The notes beneath the pieces are model-generated. The model made no database searches and was not told where the DNA came from. It was given only the letters and a program-made list of their open reading frames with translations. Shown piece by piece: positions 8,296-15,346 of a DNA stretch of 17,414 nucleotides (positions are counted from its first letter, which is position 1; every line of letters begins with the position of its first letter). The translations under genes were made by a program, and so were the position numbers. The stretch comes from Caldithrix sp. (GTDB lineage Bacteria; Zhuqueibacterota; Zhuqueibacteria; Oceanimicrobiales; Oceanimicrobiaceae): contig SMXE01000169.1 of NCBI GenBank assembly GCA_004357015.1, forward strand, positions 1 to 17,414, read 5' to 3'.

Positions 8296-8937
8296 ATGTA
8301 TTCACTAATTCTGATTGTGCTTCTTTCATACCTGATAGGCTCTTTCCCGACCAGCATTGTTTGGGGAAGGATGACCCGGCGGATAGACATACGCGAGTAT
8401 GGCAGCGGGAATGCCGGCGGTACCAACGCATTGCGCGTACTCGGTTGGCAAGCCGGTTTAGTCGTGGCGTTGATAGATATCGGCAAGGGCATGTTGGCTG
8501 CTGCCTTGGTATCGAGAATCCGTATTGATGCGATGCCTATCGAGCATGAACTCGTGCAGATTATTGCCGGTACCGCGGTCGTGGTCGGCCACATCTGGAC
8601 CGTGCTGGCATTGTTCAAAGGCGGCAAAGGCGTTGCCACTGCGGCAGGCGTCCTGCTCGCTATTTACCCATGGGTGGCGTTGATTTGTTTCTCCATCTTC
8701 GCGACTGTCGTTATCGCCACACGCTACGTTTCACTGGGTTCCATCACGGCCGTTTCGTCCATTCCGTTCGTCCTGATGATGATGGACCGGATGGGCAGGC
8801 AGACGTCGAACTCATCCCTGTTCTTCAGCGTGCTCATTGGTTGTCTCATATTTTACACACATCGTGGGAATATCCGCCGGCTGCTCGATGGCACGGAGAA
8901 TCGCTTCGAAAAAGAATTATTTAAGAAAAGAGCGTGA
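8296..8937 (+). CDS. plsY: Acyl-phosphate:glycerol-3-phosphate acyltransferase PlsY
   Basis: PlsY transfers the acyl group from acyl-phosphate (made by PlsX) to glycerol-3-phosphate, giving lysophosphatidic acid, the first committed step of membrane phospholipid synthesis. The 213-residue protein is strongly hydrophobic with about five to seven membrane helices. The family motifs are intact: GSFPTSIVWGR near the N-terminus, the glycerol-phosphate site GSGNAGGTNALRVLG, DIGKG, HIWTVLALFKGGKGVATAAG, RYVSLGS and the C-terminal THRGNIRRLLDGTENRF. Length is normal for the family. GGAGGGAAAGG lies directly upstream of the ATG. It heads a tight plus-strand run with the SirB1-like gene four bases downstream; plsX and gpsA are not in the window. 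Confidence 0.97.
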   Translation: MYSLILIVLLSYLIGSFPTSIVWGRMTRRIDIREYGSGNAGGTNALRVLGWQAGLVVALIDIGKGMLAAALVSRIRIDAMPIEHELVQIIAGTAVVVGHIWTVLALFKGGKGVATAAGVLLAIYPWVALICFSIFATVVIATRYVSLGSITAVSSIPFVLMMMDRMGRQTSNSSLFFSVLIGCLIFYTHRGNIRRLLDGTENRFEKELFKKRA

Positions 8938-8941
8938 GGCG

Positions 8942-9796
8942 ATGCTGGCAGAGGCAAAGGCACGCCACTCTAGAAAAATCGATGCGCTCATCACGCTTCT
9001 GGGCGATGACGACCGCAAGGTAAGATTTCTCGCTCGTCGCCATCTCCATGATTTGGGAGAACCGGCTTACAACCAGCTCGAAAAAGTTGTTACACGCGAT
9101 GTCGAAGGGCGAATTCGCATAGAGGCGAGCGTGATGCTTGAAGAGCGCCGTTTGGACGTGCTGGCGCAGACGCTTGAAACCTTGAACCGTTCCGAGTTTG
9201 ATCTCGAGAAGGCGAGTTTCATTCTTGCCACGATCGAATACCCATCTATTGACATTGAAAACTATATCAAGCAGATCGACGATCTTGCGCAGGAGGCAAG
9301 AGAACGGATCGGCGGCGAAACGGATCAGCGCAATCGCATTAATCTGATAAGCGACTTTCTCTTTCATGAAAAAGGATTTCGTGGCAACGCAAACGCCTAC
9401 TACGATCCTCAGAACAGTTACCTGAACCGCGTGCTGGACCGGCAACTTGGCATTCCGATTAGTCTGTCGGCGATTTACCTGTTTGTGGCGCGGCGACTTG
9501 ATCTGCCCATCGACGGTGTTGGCCTGCCAGGGCATTTCATGTTGCGATGTGGCGACAAGAGCGACGTGTTCTATATCGACGCGTTTAACGGTGGGAACAT
9601 TCTCTCGAAGCAGGAGTGTTCGGCTTTTCTCAACAAGATGGGGTATCCGTTTTTGGATTTGTACCTCGCCCCTGTTCAACCGAGAGACATTCTCGCGCGA
9701 ATGATTCGAAACCTGGCTCTGATCTATTTACAGACTGACCAGGAAAAGAAGGTTGATGTTCTGGAGCGCATATTCAGCGACTTCGTAACAAAATAA
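8942..9796 (+). CDS. SirB1-family transglutaminase-like protein
   Basis: This cytoplasmic protein of about 284 residues belongs to the SirB1 (YchA-like) family. The N-terminal third is helical and HEAT-like (LITLLGDDDRKVRFLARRHL, then PAYNQLEKVV). The conserved core follows: FLFHEKGFRGNANAYYDPQN, SYLNRVLDRQLGIPISLSAIY, GVGLPGHFMLR and YIDAFNGGNIL. The fold is that of a transglutaminase/protease core, but the usual catalytic Cys position reads as the ISLS segment with no Cys. To my knowledge this is usual for the family, so peptidase activity is not implied. Its cellular role is unsettled; the old link to Salmonella invasion regulation is not evidence here. I chose the ATG four bases after the plsY stop. 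The frame stays open upstream inside plsY, with ATGs at 8837 and 8888, so a longer overlapping form is possible but less likely. Confidence 0.88.
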   Translation: MLAEAKARHSRKIDALITLLGDDDRKVRFLARRHLHDLGEPAYNQLEKVVTRDVEGRIRIEASVMLEERRLDVLAQTLETLNRSEFDLEKASFILATIEYPSIDIENYIKQIDDLAQEARERIGGETDQRNRINLISDFLFHEKGFRGNANAYYDPQNSYLNRVLDRQLGIPISLSAIYLFVARRLDLPIDGVGLPGHFMLRCGDKSDVFYIDAFNGGNILSKQECSAFLNKMGYPFLDLYLAPVQPRDILARMIRNLALIYLQTDQEKKVDVLERIFSDFVTK

Positions 9797-9814
9797 TATT
9801 AGGAGGAGTAGCAG

Positions 9815-10513
9815 GTGTTTTGCACAAAATGCGGAGAAAAAATAAAACCGGACGCCAGGTTTTGTCATGCTTGCGGTGCAGCCGCCTCCCAGGACAAGGC
9901 CGTTAAACAGGCGGGCGGAACAATGAGGCCACAAAAGCAAAACTGGCTTCATTCATTTGGGGCGTTCTTATTGATACCGATCTTTGCTGTCATCGTAATC
10001 TTACTGTTCTGGAAAAACAAGGATCCTGACCCGATCGTCCAGGCGAGTACAAACAATGCGGCGCAGAACGAGTCGCCCAATATGGCTGCTATGCAGCAGG
10101 TACATGCTACACTTGAACGCCTGAAAAAGAACCTGGAAGCCAACCCGAAAGATCTGGTTGCTATGGACAGTCTGGCAGTGATGTATTCCATTGCCGGCAG
10201 CCACGACAAGGCCCTCAACTACTATAAAATACATCTTGAAATTGAGCCCGACAACAAAGACATCAAGATCGCAATGGCGCTGACCTACCACAATCTTAGG
10301 AACGATAGCAGGGCTATTGAACTGTTGCAGGAAGTCTTAGAAAAAGAGCCCGATTACCTGTTCGGGCTTTACTATCTGGCCGAAATTCAGGAGGCGCAGC
10401 ACAACCACGAGGAGGCGGCCAGACACTGGCAAGAAATAATCGAAAAGCATCCGGGCACACAACTGGCGAAAGCTGCTGAGGAGCGATTAGCAGAGCAGCA
10501 CGCCGACGAGTAA
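9815..10513 (+). CDS. Zinc-ribbon, single-TM, TPR protein
   Basis: This 232-residue protein starts with GTG preceded by an excellent AGGAGGAG (9801-9808). Residues 3-20 form a CxxC-x10-CxxC zinc ribbon (Cys3, Cys6, Cys17, Cys20). A basic linker and one transmembrane helix (about 47-66) follow, then a helical domain (about 88-228) with three to four TPR-like repeats, including SLAVMYSIAGSHDKALNYYK and LTYHNLRNDSRAIELLQEVL. The zinc ribbon should be cytoplasmic and the TPRs on the other side of the membrane if topology follows the positive-inside rule. The TPR half resembles CcmI/NrfG-type scaffold modules in general style only, and I cannot assign a function. It lies 18 bp after the SirB1-like gene and about 67 bp before the ferredoxin-like gene, so all are probably co-transcribed with plsY. 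Confidence 0.85.
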   Translation: MFCTKCGEKIKPDARFCHACGAAASQDKAVKQAGGTMRPQKQNWLHSFGAFLLIPIFAVIVILLFWKNKDPDPIVQASTNNAAQNESPNMAAMQQVHATLERLKKNLEANPKDLVAMDSLAVMYSIAGSHDKALNYYKIHLEIEPDNKDIKIAMALTYHNLRNDSRAIELLQEVLEKEPDYLFGLYYLAEIQEAQHNHEEAARHWQEIIEKHPGTQLAKAAEERLAEQHADE

Positions 10514-10580
10514 TTCCCATAAGGCAGTTCCAAAGCATTCGTTATCAAGCATGTTTCATCAAACAATGAGGAGAATACTT

Positions 10581-10997
10581 ATGCCATCAGTCGAATTTCA
10601 GGAAGCCAACATTACAATTACGGCCGATGAGGGACAGGACCTGCGCAAGATTGCACTGAAGAACAAGGTATCGGTTTACGGCGGTCTCGGGAAACTCTTT
10701 GATTGTCATGGCTTTGGCCTCTGCGGTAGCGACCGAATCAAAGTGGACCCGAAGGATTGCGTCACGCCGATGACCTGGAAAGAGAAGCTTCATTTGAATG
10801 AAAAGAGCGGCATACGGCTTGCCTGTCAGACCAAACTCTGCGGGGATGCAACCGTTAGCATCGCGCCTGCTTTGGCCCACGGGGAAGAGCTAAAGGAGGG
10901 CCTCATGGTATTCGCTGCTACTCTGGTCTTTGGCGGCGGGACGCTGTTTTTCATTGTCTTCATGCTGTTCGAGCTGGCCGGCAAACCGCTGTTTTAG
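10581..10997 (+). CDS. [2Fe-2S] ferredoxin-like protein with C-terminal membrane anchor; third cluster ligand is Asp
   Basis: This 138-residue protein has a ferredoxin (beta-grasp) domain at about 1-95 and a single hydrophobic helix at about 109-130 that should tail-anchor it. The cluster loop reads Cys42-HGFGL-Cys48-GS-Asp51-R, and the last ligand is in RLACQ (Cys82), followed by the typical GDATV strand. In adrenodoxin-like and plant-like families the third position is Cys (C-x5-C-x2-C), but here it is Asp, encoded by GAC, two base changes away from either Cys codon. Cys60 and Cys87 are additional and might substitute. If a cluster forms it may have Asp ligation and altered potential; otherwise the protein may be an electron-transfer relic. 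The ATG at 10581 is preceded by GAGGAG (10568-10573), which is better than the upstream ATG at 10551. Confidence 0.82.
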   Translation: MPSVEFQEANITITADEGQDLRKIALKNKVSVYGGLGKLFDCHGFGLCGSDRIKVDPKDCVTPMTWKEKLHLNEKSGIRLACQTKLCGDATVSIAPALAHGEELKEGLMVFAATLVFGGGTLFFIVFMLFELAGKPLF

Positions 10998-11042
10998 ACC
11001 TTCTGTCTCAGTGGCTTTCTTGACTGAGGGGATGACTTAGCT

Positions 11043-11369
11043 CTACTTCGTCTTACCCGCCTGCTGCTGCGGGCTGAAACCTATCGATTGTTGCGATCCC
11101 GCTTGATTGTATACCTTGATTTCTTCGAACTGCTTTTCATATTTGCCAACGTTTTCCTTCAGAGCGTGCAAGAATGATTTCGCGTGCTGCGGCGTCATGA
11201 TGATGCGCGCATAGACTTTCGTTTTCGGCACACCGGGCAGCATGCGAGTGAAATCGATGATGAATTCCGCCGGCGAATGGGAAATCAACGCCAGATTGGA
11301 GTAGATACCTTCTGCTTCTTTCTCGCCGAGTTCTACATTTATTTGCTGGTTTGGGGGATTTTGGTTCAT
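11043..11369 (-). CDS. DUF3467 family protein
   Basis: This small soluble protein of 108 residues matches the DUF3467 family. The core has NVELGEKEAEGIYSNLALIS, then SPAEFIIDFTRMLPG, then KTKVYARIIMTPQHAKSFLH, then an amphipathic helix LKENVGKYEKQF, and the tail is low-complexity and rich in Gln and Ser. No enzymatic motif is visible and the family has no established biochemical role that I know of. Two adjacent ATGs (11372 and 11369) lie behind AAGGA; the second has the better spacing and starts the Asn/Gln/Pro-rich leader. The gene is convergent with the ferredoxin-like gene and divergent from polA. Confidence 0.88.
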   Translation of the reverse strand: MNQNPPNQQINVELGEKEAEGIYSNLALISHSPAEFIIDFTRMLPGVPKTKVYARIIMTPQHAKSFLHALKENVGKYEKQFEEIKVYNQAGSQQSIGFSPQQQAGKTK

Positions 11370-11395
11370 CATTCGTTCCTTGTTTTTTATTGCGA

Positions 11396-11414
11396 AACTT
11401 TGTCCCGACAAGTT
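11396..11414. promoter_or_regulatory. Imperfect palindrome between DUF3467 gene and polA
   Basis: A core TTGTC-CC-GACAA inverted repeat (11400-11411) is flanked by AAC and GTT that pair with a one-base offset. It sits in the divergent intergenic region, about 30 bp upstream of the DUF3467 start, where a repressor or activator could act. It does not match the LexA boxes I know. Confidence 0.3.
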
Positions 11415-11453
11415 AGAAAAAATGTCTTAACAATCAAATCAAAAAGTAAGCCT

Positions 11454-11482
11454 TTGACTCTTTGGCATTTTCCCGCTATATT
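11454..11482 (+). promoter_or_regulatory. polA promoter (sigma-70 type)
   Basis: TTGACT at 11454-11459 and TATATT at 11477-11482 are separated by exactly 17 bases, each one mismatch from the sigma-70 consensus. Transcription should begin near 11489, leaving a leader of about 40 bases before the ATG at 11528. This also argues against the longer in-frame start at 11462, which lies inside the promoter. Confidence 0.75.
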
Positions 11483-11527
11483 GGGCTGAAATTGAATATG
11501 ACAAGCCCGAACCTTTCAGGAAGACAC

Positions 11528-14263
11528 ATGTCGCAGAAGTCCCTGTTCCTCATCGATGGATCTGCCATCGCCTACCGCTCGTATTTCGCCTTTATCAAGA
11601 ATCCCCTTATTAACTCCAAAGGCCAGAACACCAGCGCTGTTTTCGGTTTTCTTAGATTTTTGTTTATGATTCTTGACAACGAAAAGCCGGACAATCTTGC
11701 CGTTATTTTCGATCCCAAGGGGCCGACCTTTCGCCACAAGCTATACAGCGAGTACAAAGCCACGCGCCAGAAAATGCCGGATGATATGCGCGACCAGATT
11801 CCCATGATCCATCAGGTCATCGATGCGCTCAATATCCCCAGAATCGAAGTCGAAGGCTTTGAAGCGGACGACGTGATCGGTACTCTGGCGAAGCGTGCCG
11901 AGAATAAGGACTTTATGACCTACCTGGTGAGCGGCGACAAGGACTTCATGCAGTTGGTGGACAAACAAACCAGACTCTATAACCCAAAGAGAGCCGGAGA
12001 GGATGTTGAGATTCTGGATGAGACTGGCGTGCTGCAAAAAGTTGGACTGCCACCGGACAAGATTATTGACTATCTCGCTTTGATGGGGGACGTCTCGGAC
12101 AATGTGCCAGGAGTGAGGGGTATCGGGAACAAGACGGCCGTGCGGTTGATAGAGGAATTCGGCAGTTTGGAGGCCGTTCTGGAAAACGCTGAAAAAGTAA
12201 GTCGAGCCAATATCCGCGAAAATTTGAAAACCTGCCACGACGTTGCCCTACTCTCAAAACGGCTTGTCACGATTGATCGGGACGTTCCTCTGGACATTGA
12301 GCCAGAGTCCCTGAAGTGTGTCGAACCAGACCATGAAATGATTGTTGAGTTGCTAAAGGGGTTGGAATTCACCAGCCTTGTGGAGCGTTTCCAGATCGGA
12401 CAGAAAAGCAAGAAAATCACAAGCGAAATCGTGGACTCGCCAGACAAAATCCAGAAACTGCTCCGCATCCTGCAGAGCGCCGAACACTTCGTGGTCGATG
12501 TCGAAACCACGGACCGGGACCCGATGCGGGCAGAGGTCGTCGGGCTTGCGTTTTCCGCCAAGGCAGGCGAAGCATTCTACGTGCCGGTTCACGTGGAGAA
12601 ACGCCCGGTAGGGAACGGACCGTCCGTCGTGCGCGAAATGTTCCTGAAAGCAGATGGTGACCTGTTCGGTGGCCTGCCGTTGAATGATTCTCTGAAACCT
12701 ATTCTGGAAGACCCGAACAAGAAAAAATCTGGTCACAACATCAAATATGACATGTTGGTGCTGGCGCGCCACGGCATTGCGCTGCAAGGAATCTCTTTCG
12801 ATACGATGGTGGCATCGTATCTGATCAATCCCACATTCCGGCAGCACAATCTGGACGCCCTGGCACTTGAGCATCTAAACTTTCAGAAAATTTCGATCTC
12901 AGACTTGATCGGCAAAGGCAAAAATCAACTCAGCATTGCTGAAGTTGAGTTAGGCAGAGTAGCAGAGTATGCCTGCGAAGATGCAGATATTACGCTGAAG
13001 CTGACCGAGAAATTTGAGCAGCAGTTGCAACGCGCAAATCTGACCGACCTCTTCCGGGATGTGGAAATTCCGCTCATTCACGTGCTGGCAGACATGGAAA
13101 AGACCGGCGTGGCGCTCGATCTCGATTTCCTGAACAAAATGTCCATACGGATGAAAAAACAGGTGGACGGCCTGGTGAAGAGCATTTATGAAATGGCGGG
13201 AGAAGAGTTCAACATCAACTCTACGCAACAACTCGGCGAGATCCTGTTCGAAAAACTGCAACTGCCGAAAAAAAAGCGCACGAAGACCGGCTACTCCACC
13301 GACGCAAAAGTGCTGGAGGAGTTGGCTGCACTACACGACCTCCCGCGCATGTTGCTGGAATACCGCGAACTCACCAAATTAAAATCGACGTACGTTGACG
13401 CCCTGCCTGGCCTGGTGAATCCGGAGACCGGCCGGCTCCACACCTCATACAATCAGACAGTGGCCGCCACGGGCCGGCTGTCTTCCAGCGATCCCAACTT
13501 GCAGAATATTCCGATTCGGACCGACATGGGAAGGGAAATTCGGCGCGCTTTCGTGCCCGAAGACAGAGACCACGTTATTCTCGACGCGGATTACTCGCAG
13601 ATCGAGCTGCGGGTGATGGCGCACTTGTCCAAAGACCCGGTGCTGCTGGAAGCGTTTCAAAATGAGGAAGACATTCATTCGAAGACAGCATCGCTGATAT
13701 TTCAGGTGCCGCCGGAAGATTTGACGCATGAGCATCGCCGGCGGGCGAAGGAGATCAACTTTGGCATCATGTACGGCATGGGCATTTACGGACTCGCCTC
13801 GCGGTTGCACATCTCAAACGAAGAGGCGCGCGATTTTATCACGAGTTATTTCGCCCTCTACTACAAAGTGAAAGAGTTCATCGACCGGACCCACCAGCAG
13901 GCGGAGAAAAATGGTTTCGTGACCACCATCCTAAACCGACGACGCTACCTGCCGGAAATCAACAGCAAAAACCGCAACATCCGCGAATTTGCCAGACGCA
14001 CAGCCGTGAATACCCCGATCCAGGGTTCGGCGGCCGAATTGATCAAAGTGGCAATGATCAACATTTGGAAAAAACTGAACGAACGCGGTTATAAGACCAA
14101 AATGATCATGCAGGTACACGATGAACTTGTGTTCGAAACACCAAAATCCGAGGTTGATGAGATTAAGAAGCTCGTCAAGCACGAAATGGAGCATGCCCTG
14201 CCGCTGGATGTTCCAATCAAGGCCGAGATAGGCATCGGCCCCAACTGGCTCGAGGCGCATTAG
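11528..14263 (+). CDS. polA: DNA polymerase I
   Basis: PolA fills gaps and removes RNA primers during Okazaki fragment maturation and repair. This 911-residue copy has all three domains. The 5'-3' flap exonuclease (about 1-300) shows LFLIDGSAIAYRSYF, EGFEADDVIGTLA, SGDKDFMQL and SDNVPGVRGIGNKTA. The 3'-5' proofreading domain keeps its metal ligands: Asp324 and Glu326 (VDVETTD), Asp408 (NIKYDML), and Tyr481 with Asp485 (YACEDADITL). The polymerase domain has catalytic Asp688 (DADYSQIELRVMAHLS), the O helix RRAKEINFGIMYGMG (Phe745, Tyr749) and HDELVFE with Asp865. Phe745 is at the position of E. coli Phe762, as in most bacterial enzymes. ATG 11528 follows AGGAAG at 11518-11523 and a clear promoter. 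Confidence 0.98.
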   Translation: MSQKSLFLIDGSAIAYRSYFAFIKNPLINSKGQNTSAVFGFLRFLFMILDNEKPDNLAVIFDPKGPTFRHKLYSEYKATRQKMPDDMRDQIPMIHQVIDALNIPRIEVEGFEADDVIGTLAKRAENKDFMTYLVSGDKDFMQLVDKQTRLYNPKRAGEDVEILDETGVLQKVGLPPDKIIDYLALMGDVSDNVPGVRGIGNKTAVRLIEEFGSLEAVLENAEKVSRANIRENLKTCHDVALLSKRLVTIDRDVPLDIEPESLKCVEPDHEMIVELLKGLEFTSLVERFQIGQKSKKITSEIVDSPDKIQKLLRILQSAEHFVVDVETTDRDPMRAEVVGLAFSAKAGEAFYVPVHVEKRPVGNGPSVVREMFLKADGDLFGGLPLNDSLKPILEDPNKKKSGHNIKYDMLVLARHGIALQGISFDTMVASYLINPTFRQHNLDALALEHLNFQKISISDLIGKGKNQLSIAEVELGRVAEYACEDADITLKLTEKFEQQLQRANLTDLFRDVEIPLIHVLADMEKTGVALDLDFLNKMSIRMKKQVDGLVKSIYEMAGEEFNINSTQQLGEILFEKLQLPKKKRTKTGYSTDAKVLEELAALHDLPRMLLEYRELTKLKSTYVDALPGLVNPETGRLHTSYNQTVAATGRLSSSDPNLQNIPIRTDMGREIRRAFVPEDRDHVILDADYSQIELRVMAHLSKDPVLLEAFQNEEDIHSKTASLIFQVPPEDLTHEHRRRAKEINFGIMYGMGIYGLASRLHISNEEARDFITSYFALYYKVKEFIDRTHQQAEKNGFVTTILNRRRYLPEINSKNRNIREFARRTAVNTPIQGSAAELIKVAMINIWKKLNERGYKTKMIMQVHDELVFETPKSEVDEIKKLVKHEMEHALPLDVPIKAEIGIGPNWLEAH

Positions 14264-14284
14264 ACCAGCCAACGATGGCTACTT

Positions 14285-15136
14285 TCACTTCCTGTTCCCC
14301 CGATTCTGCACGTTTCTTTTGTTATTCAAAGAGTGTCCTACAATCACCAGACCCTGCAACGCCAGATAAGGCTCGTGGATGGTTTCTTCTGGCATCTGTG
14401 GCATCAGCAGCCTGCCAGCGCCGCCGGTTACAAGGCAAATCGGTTTGGTGGTAAGTGTTTGCTGGTAGTGCCGCACGAGTTCCTTTACCGCGCCCAATTG
14501 TCCCCAGAAAAGCCCGCTTTTGAGTGCGTCTCTTGTGTTCTTGCCGACCGGATCGGGCGTGCGCCGGGCCAGCTCAGGGTTGCTGATATGCGGCAACAGC
14601 GCCGTGTACTGGTGCAGCGCCGTCGCGCCAAGCTGGAAACCGGGCAGAATAGCGCCGCCTTCGAAAGCACCGTCCGCGGCCACGAGATCGACAGTGGTCG
14701 CCGTGCCGCTGTCGATGATGAGCATGGGTTTGCCCGGCGGCCGGATGATGTTGCCGGCGATGGCGTTGAGCAGCCGGTCCACGCCCACCGTGCGCGGTGA
14801 ATTGACATTGATCTTGATGGGCAAAATGAAGGGATTGTCGATCACAACCGGTTCCGGCCAGATAGACTTCGGCCAATTATCCAGAATCATGTCCCGCCCG
14901 CGCGGATTCACCCCGCCCAGAATCACGGAATGGACACTCCCCGGCGCGTCAGCGGTCCAGGACGTAAGCTCATCCCACGGCACAGCCTCGTCCAGGTTTA
15001 TGGCCATAGACCGGATATATTCAGGCAAAGCCCCACCCGGCCTAAAGTCACGATTCTTTTCAAACAGCCCCAGCTTGATGCGGCTGTTGCCCACGTCTAT
15101 GGTGATCAGTTTTTCGCGGGAATGCTTTTCGGACAT
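14285..15136 (-). CDS. coaX: Type III pantothenate kinase
   Basis: CoaX phosphorylates pantothenate with ATP in the first step of coenzyme A synthesis. The 283-residue protein has the acetate/sugar-kinase-like fold signatures of the family: TIDVGNSRIKLGLFE (phosphate motif, Asp14), GVDRLLNAIAG (Asp120-Arg121), LIIDSGTATTVDLV (Asp142) and GGAILPGFQLG. The C-terminal ATP-side element is LVTGGAGRLL. No CoaA or CoaW features are present. Length is slightly above the usual value of about 255-260, through a short N-terminal extension and a basic tail. The ATG at 15136 has no convincing Shine-Dalgarno; a weak GAGAAG lies about 14 bases upstream. The gene is convergent with polA, with 21 bp between the stops, and has its own strong promoter. 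Confidence 0.96.
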   Translation of the reverse strand: MSEKHSREKLITIDVGNSRIKLGLFEKNRDFRPGGALPEYIRSMAINLDEAVPWDELTSWTADAPGSVHSVILGGVNPRGRDMILDNWPKSIWPEPVVIDNPFILPIKINVNSPRTVGVDRLLNAIAGNIIRPPGKPMLIIDSGTATTVDLVAADGAFEGGAILPGFQLGATALHQYTALLPHISNPELARRTPDPVGKNTRDALKSGLFWGQLGAVKELVRHYQQTLTTKPICLVTGGAGRLLMPQMPEETIHEPYLALQGLVIVGHSLNNKRNVQNRGNRK

Positions 15137-15207
15137 GAGTTAATCGTGGACTTCTCCACTACCGTTGTCTGACAAATTCTCCACATGTGCATTTGCGCAG
15201 GAGCTTC

Positions 15208-15236
15208 AAAATAGAGATTCCAGCGAAAAGAGTCAA
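15208..15236 (-). promoter_or_regulatory. coaX promoter (sigma-70 type)
   Basis: On the minus strand TTGACT (plus coordinates 15231-15236) and TATTTT (15208-15213) are 17 bases apart. The leader to the coaX ATG would be about 65 bases. The surrounding bases match the polA promoter closely (see findings). Confidence 0.65.
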
Positions 15237-15238
15237 AG

Positions 15239-15346
15239 TAATTTTGGCCTGGCTTTGTTTTGCCGTGACTATTCAGCTGTCAGCTGTTAGCTTGCAGGCA
15301 GATTCTTAGCGTCCTCTGTGCCGCTGTGGCCAAAGGTATGAATTAA
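15239..15346. repeat. Degenerate repeat-like intergenic sequence between glycosyltransferase and coaX
   Basis: No gene is visible here. The stretch contains a direct repeat (CAGCTGT twice at about 15274-15287, as TCAGCTGTCAGCTGTTAGCT) and, on the minus strand, a purine-rich run CCACAGCGGCACAGAGGACG. The latter resembles, from memory, degenerate CACAGAGGACAC-type intergenic repeats seen in several environmental lineages. Copy number elsewhere in the genome is unknown. Confidence 0.35.

Noticed and set aside
8921..9679. Minus-strand open frame of 252 codons opposite the SirB1-like gene
   Set aside because: It is antisense to a clearly conserved protein, with no recognisable motif and no good start signal.
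8942..9796. Reading the SirB1-like gene as a virulence regulator
   Set aside because: The name is historical; nothing in the window relates to invasion or virulence regulation.
11007..11028. CTCAGT/ACTGAG hairpin between the convergent ferredoxin-like and DUF3467 genes
   Set aside because: The stem is only 6 bp with a 10-base loop and no T-tract on either strand; too weak to call a terminator.
11741..12874. Several minus-strand open frames opposite polA
   Set aside because: They are mutually overlapping shadows of a full-length polA and show no family resemblance.
14520..15143. Plus-strand open frame of 207 codons opposite coaX
   Set aside because: It lies wholly antisense to a gene with complete family motifs, its translation resembles no family and is rich in Ser/Arg/Pro as expected of a shadow frame in GC-rich coding DNA.
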